Shown in pieces: positions 1 through 7,709 of a DNA stretch of 14,967 bases. The stretch lies in assembly GCA_018711755.1 (NCBI GenBank), contig DVHY01000221.1:1-14967 (forward strand), given 5' to 3'. Position 1 is the stretch's first letter. Every line of letters begins with the position of its first letter. The notes below the pieces were generated by a model. That model was not told the DNA's origin, made no database searches, and was given only the letters and a program-made list of their open reading frames with translations. This DNA is from Candidatus Limivicinus faecipullorum (GTDB taxonomy: Bacteria; Bacillota; Clostridia; Oscillospirales; Oscillospiraceae). The translations under genes were made by a program, and so were the position numbers.

Positions 1-34
1 AAATTCTTAAAGAATGGAGGTGTGTTTACTTACT

Positions 35-1576
35 ATGCCAATCCCTTTATGGATCCTTATAATCGCAGTTGTTGCGGTTTTATGTTTTTTGCTTGGTATA
101 GGCTATCGGAAAAAGATCGCTGAGCGGGAGATCGTCAGCGCCGAGGAAGAGGCCAAGCGCATAATAAACGAGTCTATAAAAAGTGCGGAGAGCAAGAAGA
201 GAGAAGCTCTCGTAGAGGCAAAGGAAGAAATACACAAAAACCGCTCCGAGTATGAGCGGGAAGTAAAAGAGCGCCGGGCCGAGCTCCAGAAGCAGGAGCG
301 CCGCCTGCAGCAGAAGGAAGAAAACCTGGACCGAAAGCTGGACTCCGTAGAGAAGAAGAACGACACTCTCAGCAACAAGATTGCCGCCGTGGAGGCCCAG
401 CAGCAGGAAGTGGCCATGGTGAAGAAGAGCCAGCTGGAGATGCTGGAGAAGATATCCGGCTTCACCATTGAGGAGGCCAAGGCTTACCTCATCTCCAACA
501 TCCGGGACGATGTCACCCATGAAATGGCCATGAAGGTCAAGGAAATCGAGGCCCAGTACAAGGAAGAGGCGGACTCCCGGGCAAGGGAGATAATCGCCAC
601 CGCCATCCAGCGCTGCGCCGCCGACCACGCCAGTGAGATAACCGTCTCCGTCGTACCTCTCCCCAACGACGAGATGAAGGGCCGCATCATCGGCCGCGAA
701 GGCCGCAATATCCGCAGCATAGAGACCCTAACCGGCTGCGACCTTATTATCGACGATACCCCCGAGGCCATCACCGTCTCCAGCTTTGACCCGGTGCGCC
801 GGGAAGTTGCCCGCCTGGCCCTGGAAAAACTCATCCAGGACGGCCGCATCCACCCTGCCCGTATAGAAGAGATGGTGGCCAAGGCCCAGAAAGAGGTCAA
901 CGCCGTCATCAAGGCCGAGGGCGAGAGAGCCGTGTTCGAGACCAATATCCACGGTCTGAACCCGGAGATAATCAAGCTCCTGGGCCGCATGAAGTACCGC
1001 ACCAGCTACGGCCAGAACGTGCTGAACCATTCCATCGAAGTCTCCCATATCGCCGGCCTGCTGGCCTCCGAGCTGGGCGTGGACGTGAACGTGGCCAAGC
1101 GTGCAGGTCTGCTCCACGATCTGGGCAAGTCCATCGACCATGAAGTTGAAGGCAGCCACGTCACCATCGGCGTGGACCTCGCCAGGAAATACAAGGAGTC
1201 CCAGGCCGTCATCCACGCCATCGAGGCCCACCACGGAGACGTGGAGCCCCACACTGTGGAAGCCTGTCTGGTCCAGGCGGCAGACGCCATATCCGCCTCC
1301 CGCCCCGGCGCCCGGCGTGAAAACATCGAGAACTACGTCAAGCGCCTTGAGAAGCTGGAGGAAGTCTCCAAGAGCTTCCCGGGCATCGCCAGCTCCTATG
1401 CTATCCAGGCGGGCCGTGAGATACGCATCATGGTCAAGCCCGAGGATGTGAGCGAGGATCAGATGGTCCTGCTGGCAAGGGATATCGCCAAGAAGATAGA
1501 AGAAGAGCTCACCTACCCCGGCCAGATAAAGGTCCACGTCTTCCGTGAGACCAAGGCCGTGGATTACGCAAAGTAA
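35..1576 (+). CDS. rny: Ribonuclease Y
   Basis: Membrane-anchored endoribonuclease that starts mRNA decay in Firmicutes. The 513-residue protein has the full family architecture: an N-terminal membrane helix (about residues 4-22), a long charged coiled coil (about 25-180), a KH RNA-binding domain with GRIIGREGRNIR near residue 214, and an HD metal-dependent phosphodiesterase domain with HDLGKSIDHE near residue 361. Length is normal for the family. An in-frame ATG lies at 14, but the only Shine-Dalgarno-like run (TGGAGGTG, 15-22) overlaps it, so the ATG at 35 is preferred; the 14-nt gap to that start is somewhat long. The promoter must lie left of the window. A strong terminator follows directly, so this gene ends its transcript. 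The family call is secure; only the start is open. Confidence 0.96.
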   Translation: MPIPLWILIIAVVAVLCFLLGIGYRKKIAEREIVSAEEEAKRIINESIKSAESKKREALVEAKEEIHKNRSEYEREVKERRAELQKQERRLQQKEENLDRKLDSVEKKNDTLSNKIAAVEAQQQEVAMVKKSQLEMLEKISGFTIEEAKAYLISNIRDDVTHEMAMKVKEIEAQYKEEADSRAREIIATAIQRCAADHASEITVSVVPLPNDEMKGRIIGREGRNIRSIETLTGCDLIIDDTPEAITVSSFDPVRREVARLALEKLIQDGRIHPARIEEMVAKAQKEVNAVIKAEGERAVFETNIHGLNPEIIKLLGRMKYRTSYGQNVLNHSIEVSHIAGLLASELGVDVNVAKRAGLLHDLGKSIDHEVEGSHVTIGVDLARKYKESQAVIHAIEAHHGDVEPHTVEACLVQAADAISASRPGARRENIENYVKRLEKLEEVSKSFPGIASSYAIQAGREIRIMVKPEDVSEDQMVLLARDIAKKIEEELTYPGQIKVHVFRETKAVDYAK

Positions 1577-1588
1577 ATAAACGCAGCG

Positions 1589-1631
1589 CAGCCGGTTTTC
1601 CGTGAAGTCACGGAAAACCGGCTGTTTTTTT
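1589..1631 (+). terminator. Rho-independent terminator of rny
   Basis: A perfect 17-bp stem (arms 1589-1605 and 1608-1624, arm beginning CAGCCGGTTTTCC) is followed at once by seven T (1625-1631). It lies 12 nt after the rny stop. The convergent ATPase gene ends at 1641; on the minus strand the stem is followed only by a weak, displaced T-rich stretch, so it may terminate that operon less efficiently. Confidence 0.95.
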
Positions 1632-1640
1632 CGCCTTGAT

Positions 1641-3281
1641 TCAGTTCTCAAAGACGCTGTCTATATTGCTGCTCACATAGTCGGAGATGCGCAGCTCCTC
1701 CAGTTTCCTGTCCTTCAGCAGCAGGCAGCGGTCCGCCACCTTCAGGGCGCTCTCCAGGTCATGGGTAACCAGCAGCATGCTGAAGCCGTGCCTGTTCTGC
1801 AGGCTCTTCAGCAGCCGCAGCAGGTTTGCCTTGCTGGAGGGGTCCAGCATGGAGGTGGGCTCGTCGGCCAGCAGCACCGCCGGCTCCATGGTCAGGGCCC
1901 TGGCTATGGAGACCCGCTGCTTCTGGCCGCCGGAGAGGGTCTTTACCTTCTTTTTCAAAAAGCTCTCCTCCCCGGGCAGCCCCACATCCCCCAGGGCGGA
2001 GACCGCCGCCGCCTCTTCACGGCCCAGCTTCGCCAGCAGCCTTGGCTCCGACACCGCCTGGAGCACAGTCATATTGGGGTTCAGAGACGTCTCGCTGTCC
2101 TGGAACACCATCTGCACTCCCCCTTCCTGCCGGTGGAGCCGCTCCATATCCGCCGTCTCCCCCTGAAACAGCAGGCTGCCCTTTTGGAAGTCGCTGAGGT
2201 AGCCCCCCAGTATCCCCGCCAGAGTGGTCTTGCCGGAGCCGGAGCGGCCCACCAGAGCCACCACCTCTCCGCTGCGCACCTTCAGCGACACCTTATCCAG
2301 CACCTGCTGTCTGCCGTAGGCCATGGATATATCCCGGCCCTCCAGCAGCGTTATGATGCCTCCCCGCAGGCAGGCTATCAGCCGCCCGTCCCCCCAGTCC
2401 TTCAGCTCCGGGGCCTCCTGGCCGCACAGGGGCAGGCTCTGGGTGCAGCGGCCGTAAAAGGGGCAGCTGTGGTGGGGCTTGTCCACCTTCACCTCCGGCC
2501 TAATGCCCCACACGTCCCGGACTATATTCAGCCCCGTGGAGGCGTTTATAAGTCCCCGGGTATAGGGATGCCGGGGATATTCAAGGATCTCCCCGGTTGG
2601 GCCCATCTCCTCCACATGGCCGTTATACAGCACTATCATCCGGCTGCTGAGCATGGCGGCCAGCTTCATGTCATGGGTGATTATCAGAAAGGCTATGCCT
2701 TTTTCCCGGTTCAGCTTTTTCACCAGCTCCGCAAAGGCGTCCCTGGCCGCCACGTCCAAAGAGCTGGTGGGCTCGTCCAGCAGCACCAGCTTGGGCTCCA
2801 GGGCTATGGCGCTGGCCAGCAGGTAGCGCTGGGCCATGCCCCCGGAGAGCTCCCGGGGATAGCGGCCCAGGTCCTCCGGGCTGAGGCCCACGGTCTCCAT
2901 GAGCTCTCTCATCCGCCCGGGCAGCTCCCGTGTGGGATAGCCCCTGTGCAGCACCTCCTTCAGCTGTTCCCTCAGGGTCATGCTGGGGTTGAGCCAGGCG
3001 GTGGAGTTCTGGAAGGCCACCGCAAAATCCTTCATGCGCAGCTGCCTGCGCTGCTCCTCCCTCATGCCCAGCAGCTCCCGGCCCTCCAGCAGCACCTGGC
3101 CGGACACCTTCACTCCCTCCTCCCAGAGGCAGCTGAGGCCCTTGAGCAAAGTGGTCTTGCCGGAGCCGGACTCCCCTACCACCGCCAGTATCTCCCCGGC
3201 CTCCATGCTGAAGGACAGGGGATGGAGGCTGAACTCAGGGTAGGATACGCTAAGTTCTCTCACTTCCAGCAGCGTATTCAA
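1641..3281 (-). CDS. Peptide/nickel-type ABC transporter, fused double ATPase
   Basis: Cytoplasmic ATPase of the importer encoded just upstream. One 546-residue chain carries two nucleotide-binding domains that many systems encode separately (DppD and DppF type). Domain 1: Walker A GESGSGKTT 36-44, Q-loop Gln91, signature LSGGM 145-149, Walker B LVLLDE 165-170, His203. Domain 2: Walker A GRSGSGKTT 345-353, Gln394, LSGGQ 449-453, Walker B 469-474, His507. Between them is the oligopeptide-transporter tail motif with Cys273, Cys279, Cys286 and Cys304; in DppD relatives such a four-cysteine set can hold an Fe-S cluster. The start is TTG, supported by AAAGGAG nine nt upstream. The gene begins 15 nt after the second permease and is last in its operon. 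All catalytic residues are present in both halves. The substrate cannot be read from this subunit. Confidence 0.93.
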   Translation of the reverse strand: MNTLLEVRELSVSYPEFSLHPLSFSMEAGEILAVVGESGSGKTTLLKGLSCLWEEGVKVSGQVLLEGRELLGMREEQRRQLRMKDFAVAFQNSTAWLNPSMTLREQLKEVLHRGYPTRELPGRMRELMETVGLSPEDLGRYPRELSGGMAQRYLLASAIALEPKLVLLDEPTSSLDVAARDAFAELVKKLNREKGIAFLIITHDMKLAAMLSSRMIVLYNGHVEEMGPTGEILEYPRHPYTRGLINASTGLNIVRDVWGIRPEVKVDKPHHSCPFYGRCTQSLPLCGQEAPELKDWGDGRLIACLRGGIITLLEGRDISMAYGRQQVLDKVSLKVRSGEVVALVGRSGSGKTTLAGILGGYLSDFQKGSLLFQGETADMERLHRQEGGVQMVFQDSETSLNPNMTVLQAVSEPRLLAKLGREEAAAVSALGDVGLPGEESFLKKKVKTLSGGQKQRVSIARALTMEPAVLLADEPTSMLDPSSKANLLRLLKSLQNRHGFSMLLVTHDLESALKVADRCLLLKDRKLEELRISDYVSSNIDSVFEN

Positions 3282-3296
3282 GTTCCGTCACTCCTT

Positions 3297-4091
3297 TCAA
3301 AGCCAATATCTCTCAAGAGCCCTGGTGAGCAGGCGCAGCAGCAGCGTGGACAAAACCAGGGCCAGCACCGGCGGCAGCAGCCACCAGGTCCAGAAGTTCG
3401 TAAAATATATGCCCTTAAAGGCGGTGCAGCGGGCTATCATCAGCCCCCAGGATTTGGCCAAGGGGTCCGACAGGCCCAGGAAGGCCAGAGAGGACTCCTG
3501 AACTATGGCCCGTCCCGTCACCGCCAGGGAACTTATGGCCAGCAGAGGCATTATGTCCCTGCTCATGTGGACCTTGAACAGATACCACAGATTGCCGCCG
3601 TAGCTTTTGGCCAGTACAAGATAGCGGCTGTTTCTCAGGGACATGGTCCTGGCCCTCACCTGCTTTGCAATGGGCGCCCAGGAAAAGGCGGCGATGATGC
3701 ATATTATGTTCAGGCTGCTCTGGCCGAAGAAGGCCCCGGCCACTATCATTATGGGCAGCTGGGGCACCGAGAGGAAGAGGTTTATCAAAAATTCCACCAG
3801 CATATCCAGCTTCCCCCCCCCATAGCCCGCCGCCACCCCCAGGGCGCCGCCTATGAGAAAGGCGCTCAGGGCCGTGGCCAGGCCTATGCCCAGGCTGTGG
3901 AAAAAGCCGTTGGATACCTGGGCAAAGATGTCTATGCCCAGGTTGTCCGTGCCCAGCCAGTGCTCTCGGGAGGGGGCCTCCAGGGAGCCGCCGGAGGGGA
4001 GGCGCCCGTCCATGGGATAAAACAGCACGCCCCAGGCAAACAGCAGCGCCAGCAGCAAAAGGGCCAGGGCGGGGACAAGTATCCGTTTCAC
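3297..4091 (-). CDS. ABC transporter permease, DppC/NikC type
   Basis: Second transmembrane subunit of the importer, 264 residues, slightly short but with the complete core. The N-terminal membrane helix (about 4-20) is followed by a periplasm-facing segment with REHWLGTDNLGIDIFAQV, the hallmark of the C-type permeases of the peptide/nickel family. Several hydrophobic segments follow, with the ATPase-contacting EAA loop around YLVLAKSYGGNLWYLFKVHM. The start codon overlaps the end of the upstream permease gene by 4 bp (4088-4091), so the two are almost certainly translationally coupled. The Shine-Dalgarno of the downstream ATPase gene lies across the end of this gene. Peptide, nickel and opine-metallophore importers share this fold, so the substrate is not assigned. 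Confidence 0.93.
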   Translation of the reverse strand: MKRILVPALALLLLALLFAWGVLFYPMDGRLPSGGSLEAPSREHWLGTDNLGIDIFAQVSNGFFHSLGIGLATALSAFLIGGALGVAAGYGGGKLDMLVEFLINLFLSVPQLPIMIVAGAFFGQSSLNIICIIAAFSWAPIAKQVRARTMSLRNSRYLVLAKSYGGNLWYLFKVHMSRDIMPLLAISSLAVTGRAIVQESSLAFLGLSDPLAKSWGLMIARCTAFKGIYFTNFWTWWLLPPVLALVLSTLLLRLLTRALERYWL

Positions 4092-5059
4092 AGGCTGCCC
4101 CCCTTTCTCCTGTCGCTGAGGGCGTTTATCATATCCGCAGCAAAGAGGCTCAGCAGCACAAGGACCGTGCTGAGAAGGAAGACCCCCTGGATAAGGGGAT
4201 AATCCCGGTACTTTACCGCTTCCCGCATCACCGTGCCCAGGCCCGGATAGGCAAAGACGTTCTCCACCAGCATGGTCCCCCCTATGGCCGAGCCCACGCT
4301 CAAGAAGAAACGGGCCACAATGGGCGGCAGGGCGTTGCGGAAGATATAATGCCGCCGGATGCGGCCCTCTTTAAGACCCTTGGCCCGGGCCGCCAGCACA
4401 TAGGGCTTCTCGGCAATGCTCAGGAAGCTGGCCCTGGCCGTAAAGTAAAAGCCGGGAGTGGTCACCAGAGTCATGGCGGCGACGGGCAGCAGGGCGTGGA
4501 GCAGCACGTCCTCTATCCAGTCCCACTCGCTGTAGTATATGCCGAAGGCGGTCACCGCCCCGGACAAGGGCAGCCAGTCCACCCGGGCCGCCACCAGAAA
4601 CAGCAGCAGTATTCCCACCAGGAAATGGGGCAGCTCCCCCAGGAGGGAGAACAGGGCGTAAAATGCCCCGTCCAGCTTCTTCCGCCGCTGGCCCAGCAGG
4701 GCCAGGGCCGTGCCCAGTATAAGGCTCAGCACCAGGGCCGAGAACATTATAAGGGCAGTCCAGGGCAGGCGCTCCAGCAGCAGGCCGGAGACCGCCTGTT
4801 TATAGTGTATGCTGTAGCCCAGGTCACCCCGGAGATTGCCTTTGACATTCTCCCACAGCTGGGTGAAAAAGGGCTTGTCCAGGCCGTAGTAGGCGCGGAG
4901 GTAGTCTTTCAGCTCCTCCGTCATCTCCGTGCCGCTCTCCTCCCCGGCGGCGGCGCTCTGATAATCAAAAGGGTCCCCAGGCATCAGCCTGGGGATGCTG
5001 AAGTTCACCAGATAGATCACCGCAAAGGAGCAGAGCATAAGCAGTATTTTCTTTTTCAT
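4088..5059 (-). CDS. ABC transporter permease, DppB/NikB type
   Basis: First transmembrane subunit of the importer, 323 residues, a usual length for the B-type permease. The N-terminus shows a membrane helix followed by IPRLMPGDPFDY, the characteristic LPGDP element of this family. Later hydrophobic segments surround an EAA loop around YVLAARAKGLKEGRIRRHYIF, which docks on the ATPase. The ATG start has an AAAGGGGAG Shine-Dalgarno upstream. The gene lies 38 bp after the binding-protein gene and overlaps the next permease by 4 bp. It should pair with the C-type permease to form the membrane channel. The substrate is unknown from sequence alone. Confidence 0.93.
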   Translation of the reverse strand: MKKKILLMLCSFAVIYLVNFSIPRLMPGDPFDYQSAAAGEESGTEMTEELKDYLRAYYGLDKPFFTQLWENVKGNLRGDLGYSIHYKQAVSGLLLERLPWTALIMFSALVLSLILGTALALLGQRRKKLDGAFYALFSLLGELPHFLVGILLLFLVAARVDWLPLSGAVTAFGIYYSEWDWIEDVLLHALLPVAAMTLVTTPGFYFTARASFLSIAEKPYVLAARAKGLKEGRIRRHYIFRNALPPIVARFFLSVGSAIGGTMLVENVFAYPGLGTVMREAVKYRDYPLIQGVFLLSTVLVLLSLFAADMINALSDRRKGGSL

Positions 5060-5097
5060 TTTACTTTTCTCTCCCCTTTGCGGTCTTTTCTTCTATC

Positions 5098-6711
5098 TTA
5101 CCGGGCCATATAGGACAGGCGGTTCTGCTCCGCCTGCTGATAGGCGTAGGTCTTCATCCAGCCGTCGTAATAGTCCTGCCTGTACATGGAGTAGGAGGAC
5201 TGGTTGCCCAGGACGAAGAGGGGTATCTCCTGGCTCACCAGGTACTCCAGCTCCCGGAACATCTCCTTGCGCTTTTCAAAGTCCGTCTCCAGCAGCTGCC
5301 CCTCGGCAAGGGCGGTCATCTCCTCATTGCTGTAGCCTCTGGGACCCATGTATATGGGGCTGGTGCTCAGATACTTGGACTTGTCAGAAAACAGGCTGCG
5401 CATATAGGAAGGCGGATTGTTGCCCCAGCCGCCGTTGCCCACGATGGCGAAGTCATAGTCCCCTTTGTTTATCCTGTCGTCCCGGCTGGCGGAGTCCACC
5501 GCCTCCACAGTGACCGACATGCCCGCGGCTTCCAGGTCGTTTCTGACTATCTCCGCGATATTTATGCCGTCGGCGGAATCGTCGGTGAGCAGGCTTATCT
5601 CAAAGCCGGCCCCGGCCAGCCGCTCCTTTGCCAGCTCCGGGTCGTATTCGTACTTCACCACATCCTCATTGTAAAACAGGCTGCTCTCCGGCACATATCC
5701 GGCGCTGCCCACGCTGCCCATGCCCCGGAACACATTGTCCACTATGGCCTGGCGGTCCAGGGCGGCATATATGCCCTGGCGCAGGGACAGGTCCAGGAAC
5801 TCCGGCAGACGCTCAAAGTTTATCAGCATCTTGTAGCCCATGTCGTCGGCCTTTTCCACAAAGCCTATGGACTCGTCCCCCATGTACTTGTCCTTCAGGT
5901 CGGCGGGCATGGAGGCGATGTCTATCTCCCCGTTTTCAAAGGCCAGCAGCTCGTCGCTGACGGGGACGAAGAGTATGCGCCGCGCCGCCTGCTTTCCGTT
6001 CACCCAGCCGTCAAAGGCCGTGAACTCATAGCTGCCGGCGGCCCCCTCGTAGCCGGTACACATATAGGCCCCGCTGCCCACCAGGCAGTCCGGCCCGCTG
6101 TAGGTGTAGGGGTCGTCGATGTTTTCCCAGATATGCTTCGGCAGTATCACAAAGCTGCCCAGATTTGACAGAGTGTCGGCGTCGGCCTGCTTGACGGTGA
6201 TGGTGATGGTATAGTCATCCACTATGGAACAGCTCTCGATCAAAAAGCTCTCCCCCGCTCCCAGGCTGTTGGTCACCGGCGGGTATTTTTCAAAATAATC
6301 AATGGTAAAGGCCACATCCTCCGTGGTCAGAGGCTCCCCGTCCTGGAAGCTCTGGCCCTGAAAGAGGGTAAAGGTATATTCATTGCCCTCAAAGCTCCAG
6401 CTCTCCGCCAGCCAGGGCACGTCCCCGGTCTCGTCCTTTTCCAGCAGGCTGGCAAAAACCAGGCGCATCTTGGCCTGACCCGGGCCCCGGGCCACATGGA
6501 GATAGGGGCTGGGCATGCCCCAGTCGGTGCCCCCCGCCAGTTTCAGGGTGTCCACCGTATAGAGGTCCCCGGCCTCTGCCGTATTTCCGGTCCCCGGGGA
6601 AGCCTCCCCTCCGTCGGCCGGCGTGGCGTTCACATGGCTTTCACAGCCGCTGAGCAGGCTCAGGGCAAGACAAATAATCAAAAATAATGAAACGGCTTTC
6701 CTTTTCTTCAA
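5098..6711 (-). CDS. ABC transporter substrate-binding lipoprotein (SBP_bac_5 family)
   Basis: Extracellular solute-binding protein that feeds the importer, 537 residues. A positively charged N-terminus (MKKRKA), a hydrophobic stretch and the lipobox LLSGC (Cys23) mark a lipoprotein anchored on the outer face of the membrane. A low-complexity linker follows, then the family-5 fold with PWLAESWSFEGNEYTFTL, FQDGEPLTTEDVAFTIDYF and, further on, YEYDPELAKERLAGAGFE. The start codon is TTG, chosen because AGGGAGG lies 10 nt upstream and the signal peptide begins there. It is first in the operon and divergent from the methyltransferase gene. Family 5 includes peptide, nickel, heme and metal-chelate binders; nothing visible decides between them. 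Confidence 0.93.
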   Translation of the reverse strand: MKKRKAVSLFLIICLALSLLSGCESHVNATPADGGEASPGTGNTAEAGDLYTVDTLKLAGGTDWGMPSPYLHVARGPGQAKMRLVFASLLEKDETGDVPWLAESWSFEGNEYTFTLFQGQSFQDGEPLTTEDVAFTIDYFEKYPPVTNSLGAGESFLIESCSIVDDYTITITVKQADADTLSNLGSFVILPKHIWENIDDPYTYSGPDCLVGSGAYMCTGYEGAAGSYEFTAFDGWVNGKQAARRILFVPVSDELLAFENGEIDIASMPADLKDKYMGDESIGFVEKADDMGYKMLINFERLPEFLDLSLRQGIYAALDRQAIVDNVFRGMGSVGSAGYVPESSLFYNEDVVKYEYDPELAKERLAGAGFEISLLTDDSADGINIAEIVRNDLEAAGMSVTVEAVDSASRDDRINKGDYDFAIVGNGGWGNNPPSYMRSLFSDKSKYLSTSPIYMGPRGYSNEEMTALAEGQLLETDFEKRKEMFRELEYLVSQEIPLFVLGNQSSYSMYRQDYYDGWMKTYAYQQAEQNRLSYMAR

Positions 6712-6730
6712 GACGCTTTCGCCTCCCTTT

Positions 6731-6743
6731 CGGCAGTCTGCCG
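6731..6743. repeat. Small palindrome in the binding-protein leader
   Basis: CGGCAGTCTGCCG is a perfect 6-bp inverted repeat around one base. It sits between the putative transcription start and the Shine-Dalgarno (6722-6728) of the binding-protein gene. It could form a small stem just upstream of the ribosome site or serve as an operator; no T-run follows it, so it is not a terminator. Confidence 0.4.
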
Positions 6744-6753
6744 CAGCAGGTTT

Positions 6754-6782
6754 ATTGTATATTAACCAAAAAGTCTCCGCAA
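6754..6782 (-). promoter_or_regulatory. Putative promoter of the ABC transporter operon
   Basis: On the minus strand a -35-like TTGCGG (6777-6782) is followed by a 17-nt spacer and TACAAT (6754-6759, five of six to the -10 consensus). Transcription would start near 6747, giving a leader of about 36 nt. The -35 hexamer overlaps the left GC-rich arm by TTGC. A separate TATAAT lies upstream on the same strand (6804-6809) but has no good -35. Confidence 0.55.
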
Positions 6783-6798
6783 GCCCCCGGGGGGGATA
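6779..6798. promoter_or_regulatory. Left arm of mirrored GC-rich operator
   Basis: GCAAGCCCCCGGGGGGGATA matches the reverse complement of the right arm (6844-6863) at 19 of 20 positions. Each arm is itself nearly palindromic (C-run then G-run). The outer end supplies the TTGC of the -35 element of the transporter promoter. Candidate regulator-binding site; the regulator is unknown. Confidence 0.6.
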
Positions 6799-6843
6799 TG
6801 ATAATTATACAATTTATCGCCCTGTGTATAAGTTTTGACAAAG

Positions 6844-6863
6844 TATCCCCCCGGGGGGCTTGC
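6844..6863. promoter_or_regulatory. Right arm of mirrored GC-rich operator
   Basis: TATCCCCCCGGGGGGCTTGC is the inverted copy of the left arm with one mismatch; arm centres are 65 bp apart. Its outer end overlaps the -35 element (TTGCCA) of the methyltransferase promoter exactly as the left arm does on the other side. The AT-rich stretch between the arms (6799-6843) contains the 8-bp palindrome ATAATTAT. Confidence 0.6.
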
Positions 6864-6888
6864 CATGGATCACGGCCTTTGCTATTCT
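6860..6888 (+). promoter_or_regulatory. Putative promoter of the methyltransferase-FmdE operon
   Basis: TTGCCA (6860-6865, five of six to the -35 consensus) is followed after 17 nt by TATTCT (6883-6888, four of six). Transcription would start near 6895, about 30 nt before the chosen ATG. A perfect TTGACA at 6835-6840 has no -10 at a workable distance (GC-rich bases at 6858-6863), so it is not favoured. Confidence 0.5.
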
Positions 6889-6924
6889 CAATACACAGAC
6901 TTGTTTTTAAAGGGGGAAGGGCCC

Positions 6925-7707
6925 ATGGACGCTGCGCGCTGGGACAGGAGCGCCGGGGATTATCAGAGGGTGTTCCGGGAGGGCTGCAACGGCTACAACC
7001 GGCGGCTGCTGGATTTTATGCTGGATTCCGGCATGCTGTACCCCGGCTGCAAGGTGCTGGATGTGGGCTGCGGCGTGGGGAAATACGGCACATATTTTGC
7101 CGCTATGGGCTGCGATGTGACTCTGACGGACATTTCCGGGGAGATGCTGCGCCGGGCGGAGGAGAACATGCGTCCCTTTGCCTCCCCCTGGCGCACGGTG
7201 GCCGGGGATTTTGAGACCATGGAGCCCTCCCTGCTGGCCCCCTCCGGGCCCTTTGACCTGGCCATATCCACCATGAGCCCCGCCGTCCACGACCTGGCCA
7301 CGGTGAAAAAGCTCAGCGCCCTCACCCGGGGCTGGTGCCTGCTCACCAACTTCGTCTCCTGGCGGCAGCCTCTCCGGGACCGCTTTTACAGGGCCCTGGC
7401 TTATGACCCGGTCCGGTCCATGGCCGGGGGCCTGGACAGCCCGGAAGCTCTGGAGAAGGCGGTGGAGCAGGCGGGCTATGAGCCCCATATCCGCTATGAG
7501 AACTACGACTGGGCAGACGAGCGATCTCCCCAGGAGGCCGCCGCCTACCTTATAAGGCGGCATCCGGCCATGGACGAGGAGGACCCGGAGCTTTTCCGGC
7601 GGGCCGTGGAGACGGCTGCCGGGCTCTGCGACGAAAAGGGCATATTCCAGGACCGGGTCTTCACCCGGGTGGCCTGGCTCAGCTGGAAGACCCTAAAGGA
7701 GGACTGA
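6925..7707 (+). CDS. Class I SAM-dependent methyltransferase
   Basis: Cytosolic methyltransferase of 260 residues; acceptor unknown. Motif I is VLDVGCGVG (residues 44-52) and the acidic end of the second strand is LTDIS (Asp69), which bind S-adenosylmethionine. A later segment AISTMSPAVHD occupies the motif IV position. The start is ATG 6925 because AGGGGG (6911-6916) lies 8 nt upstream; an in-frame ATG at 6865 and a TTG at 6835 would run through the predicted promoter and operator and lack a ribosome site. The gene is divergent from the ABC operon and ends 2 nt before the FmdE gene, whose AAGGAGG lies inside its end, so the two are co-translated. Small-molecule rather than nucleic-acid methylation seems likelier from the size and lack of extra domains, but this is inference. 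Confidence 0.88.
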   Translation: MDAARWDRSAGDYQRVFREGCNGYNRRLLDFMLDSGMLYPGCKVLDVGCGVGKYGTYFAAMGCDVTLTDISGEMLRRAEENMRPFASPWRTVAGDFETMEPSLLAPSGPFDLAISTMSPAVHDLATVKKLSALTRGWCLLTNFVSWRQPLRDRFYRALAYDPVRSMAGGLDSPEALEKAVEQAGYEPHIRYENYDWADERSPQEAAAYLIRRHPAMDEEDPELFRRAVETAAGLCDEKGIFQDRVFTRVAWLSWKTLKED

Positions 7708-7709
7708 AC

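Noticed and set aside
1602..4202. Very long plus-strand open frame opposite the transporter genes, rich in Gln, His, Pro and Gly
   Set aside because: Its composition is that of an antisense shadow of GC-rich genes, it has no domain or ribosome site, and the minus strand encodes conserved ATPase and permease motifs throughout.
6835..6840. Perfect TTGACA as the -35 of the methyltransferase promoter
   Set aside because: The -10 position would fall on GCTTGC within the GC-rich arm; the TTGCCA/TATTCT pair fits better.
6835..6924. N-terminal extension of the methyltransferase from TTG 6835 or ATG 6865
   Set aside because: It would translate the operator arm and predicted promoter, has no Shine-Dalgarno, and the methyltransferase fold begins after ATG 6925, which has a good one.
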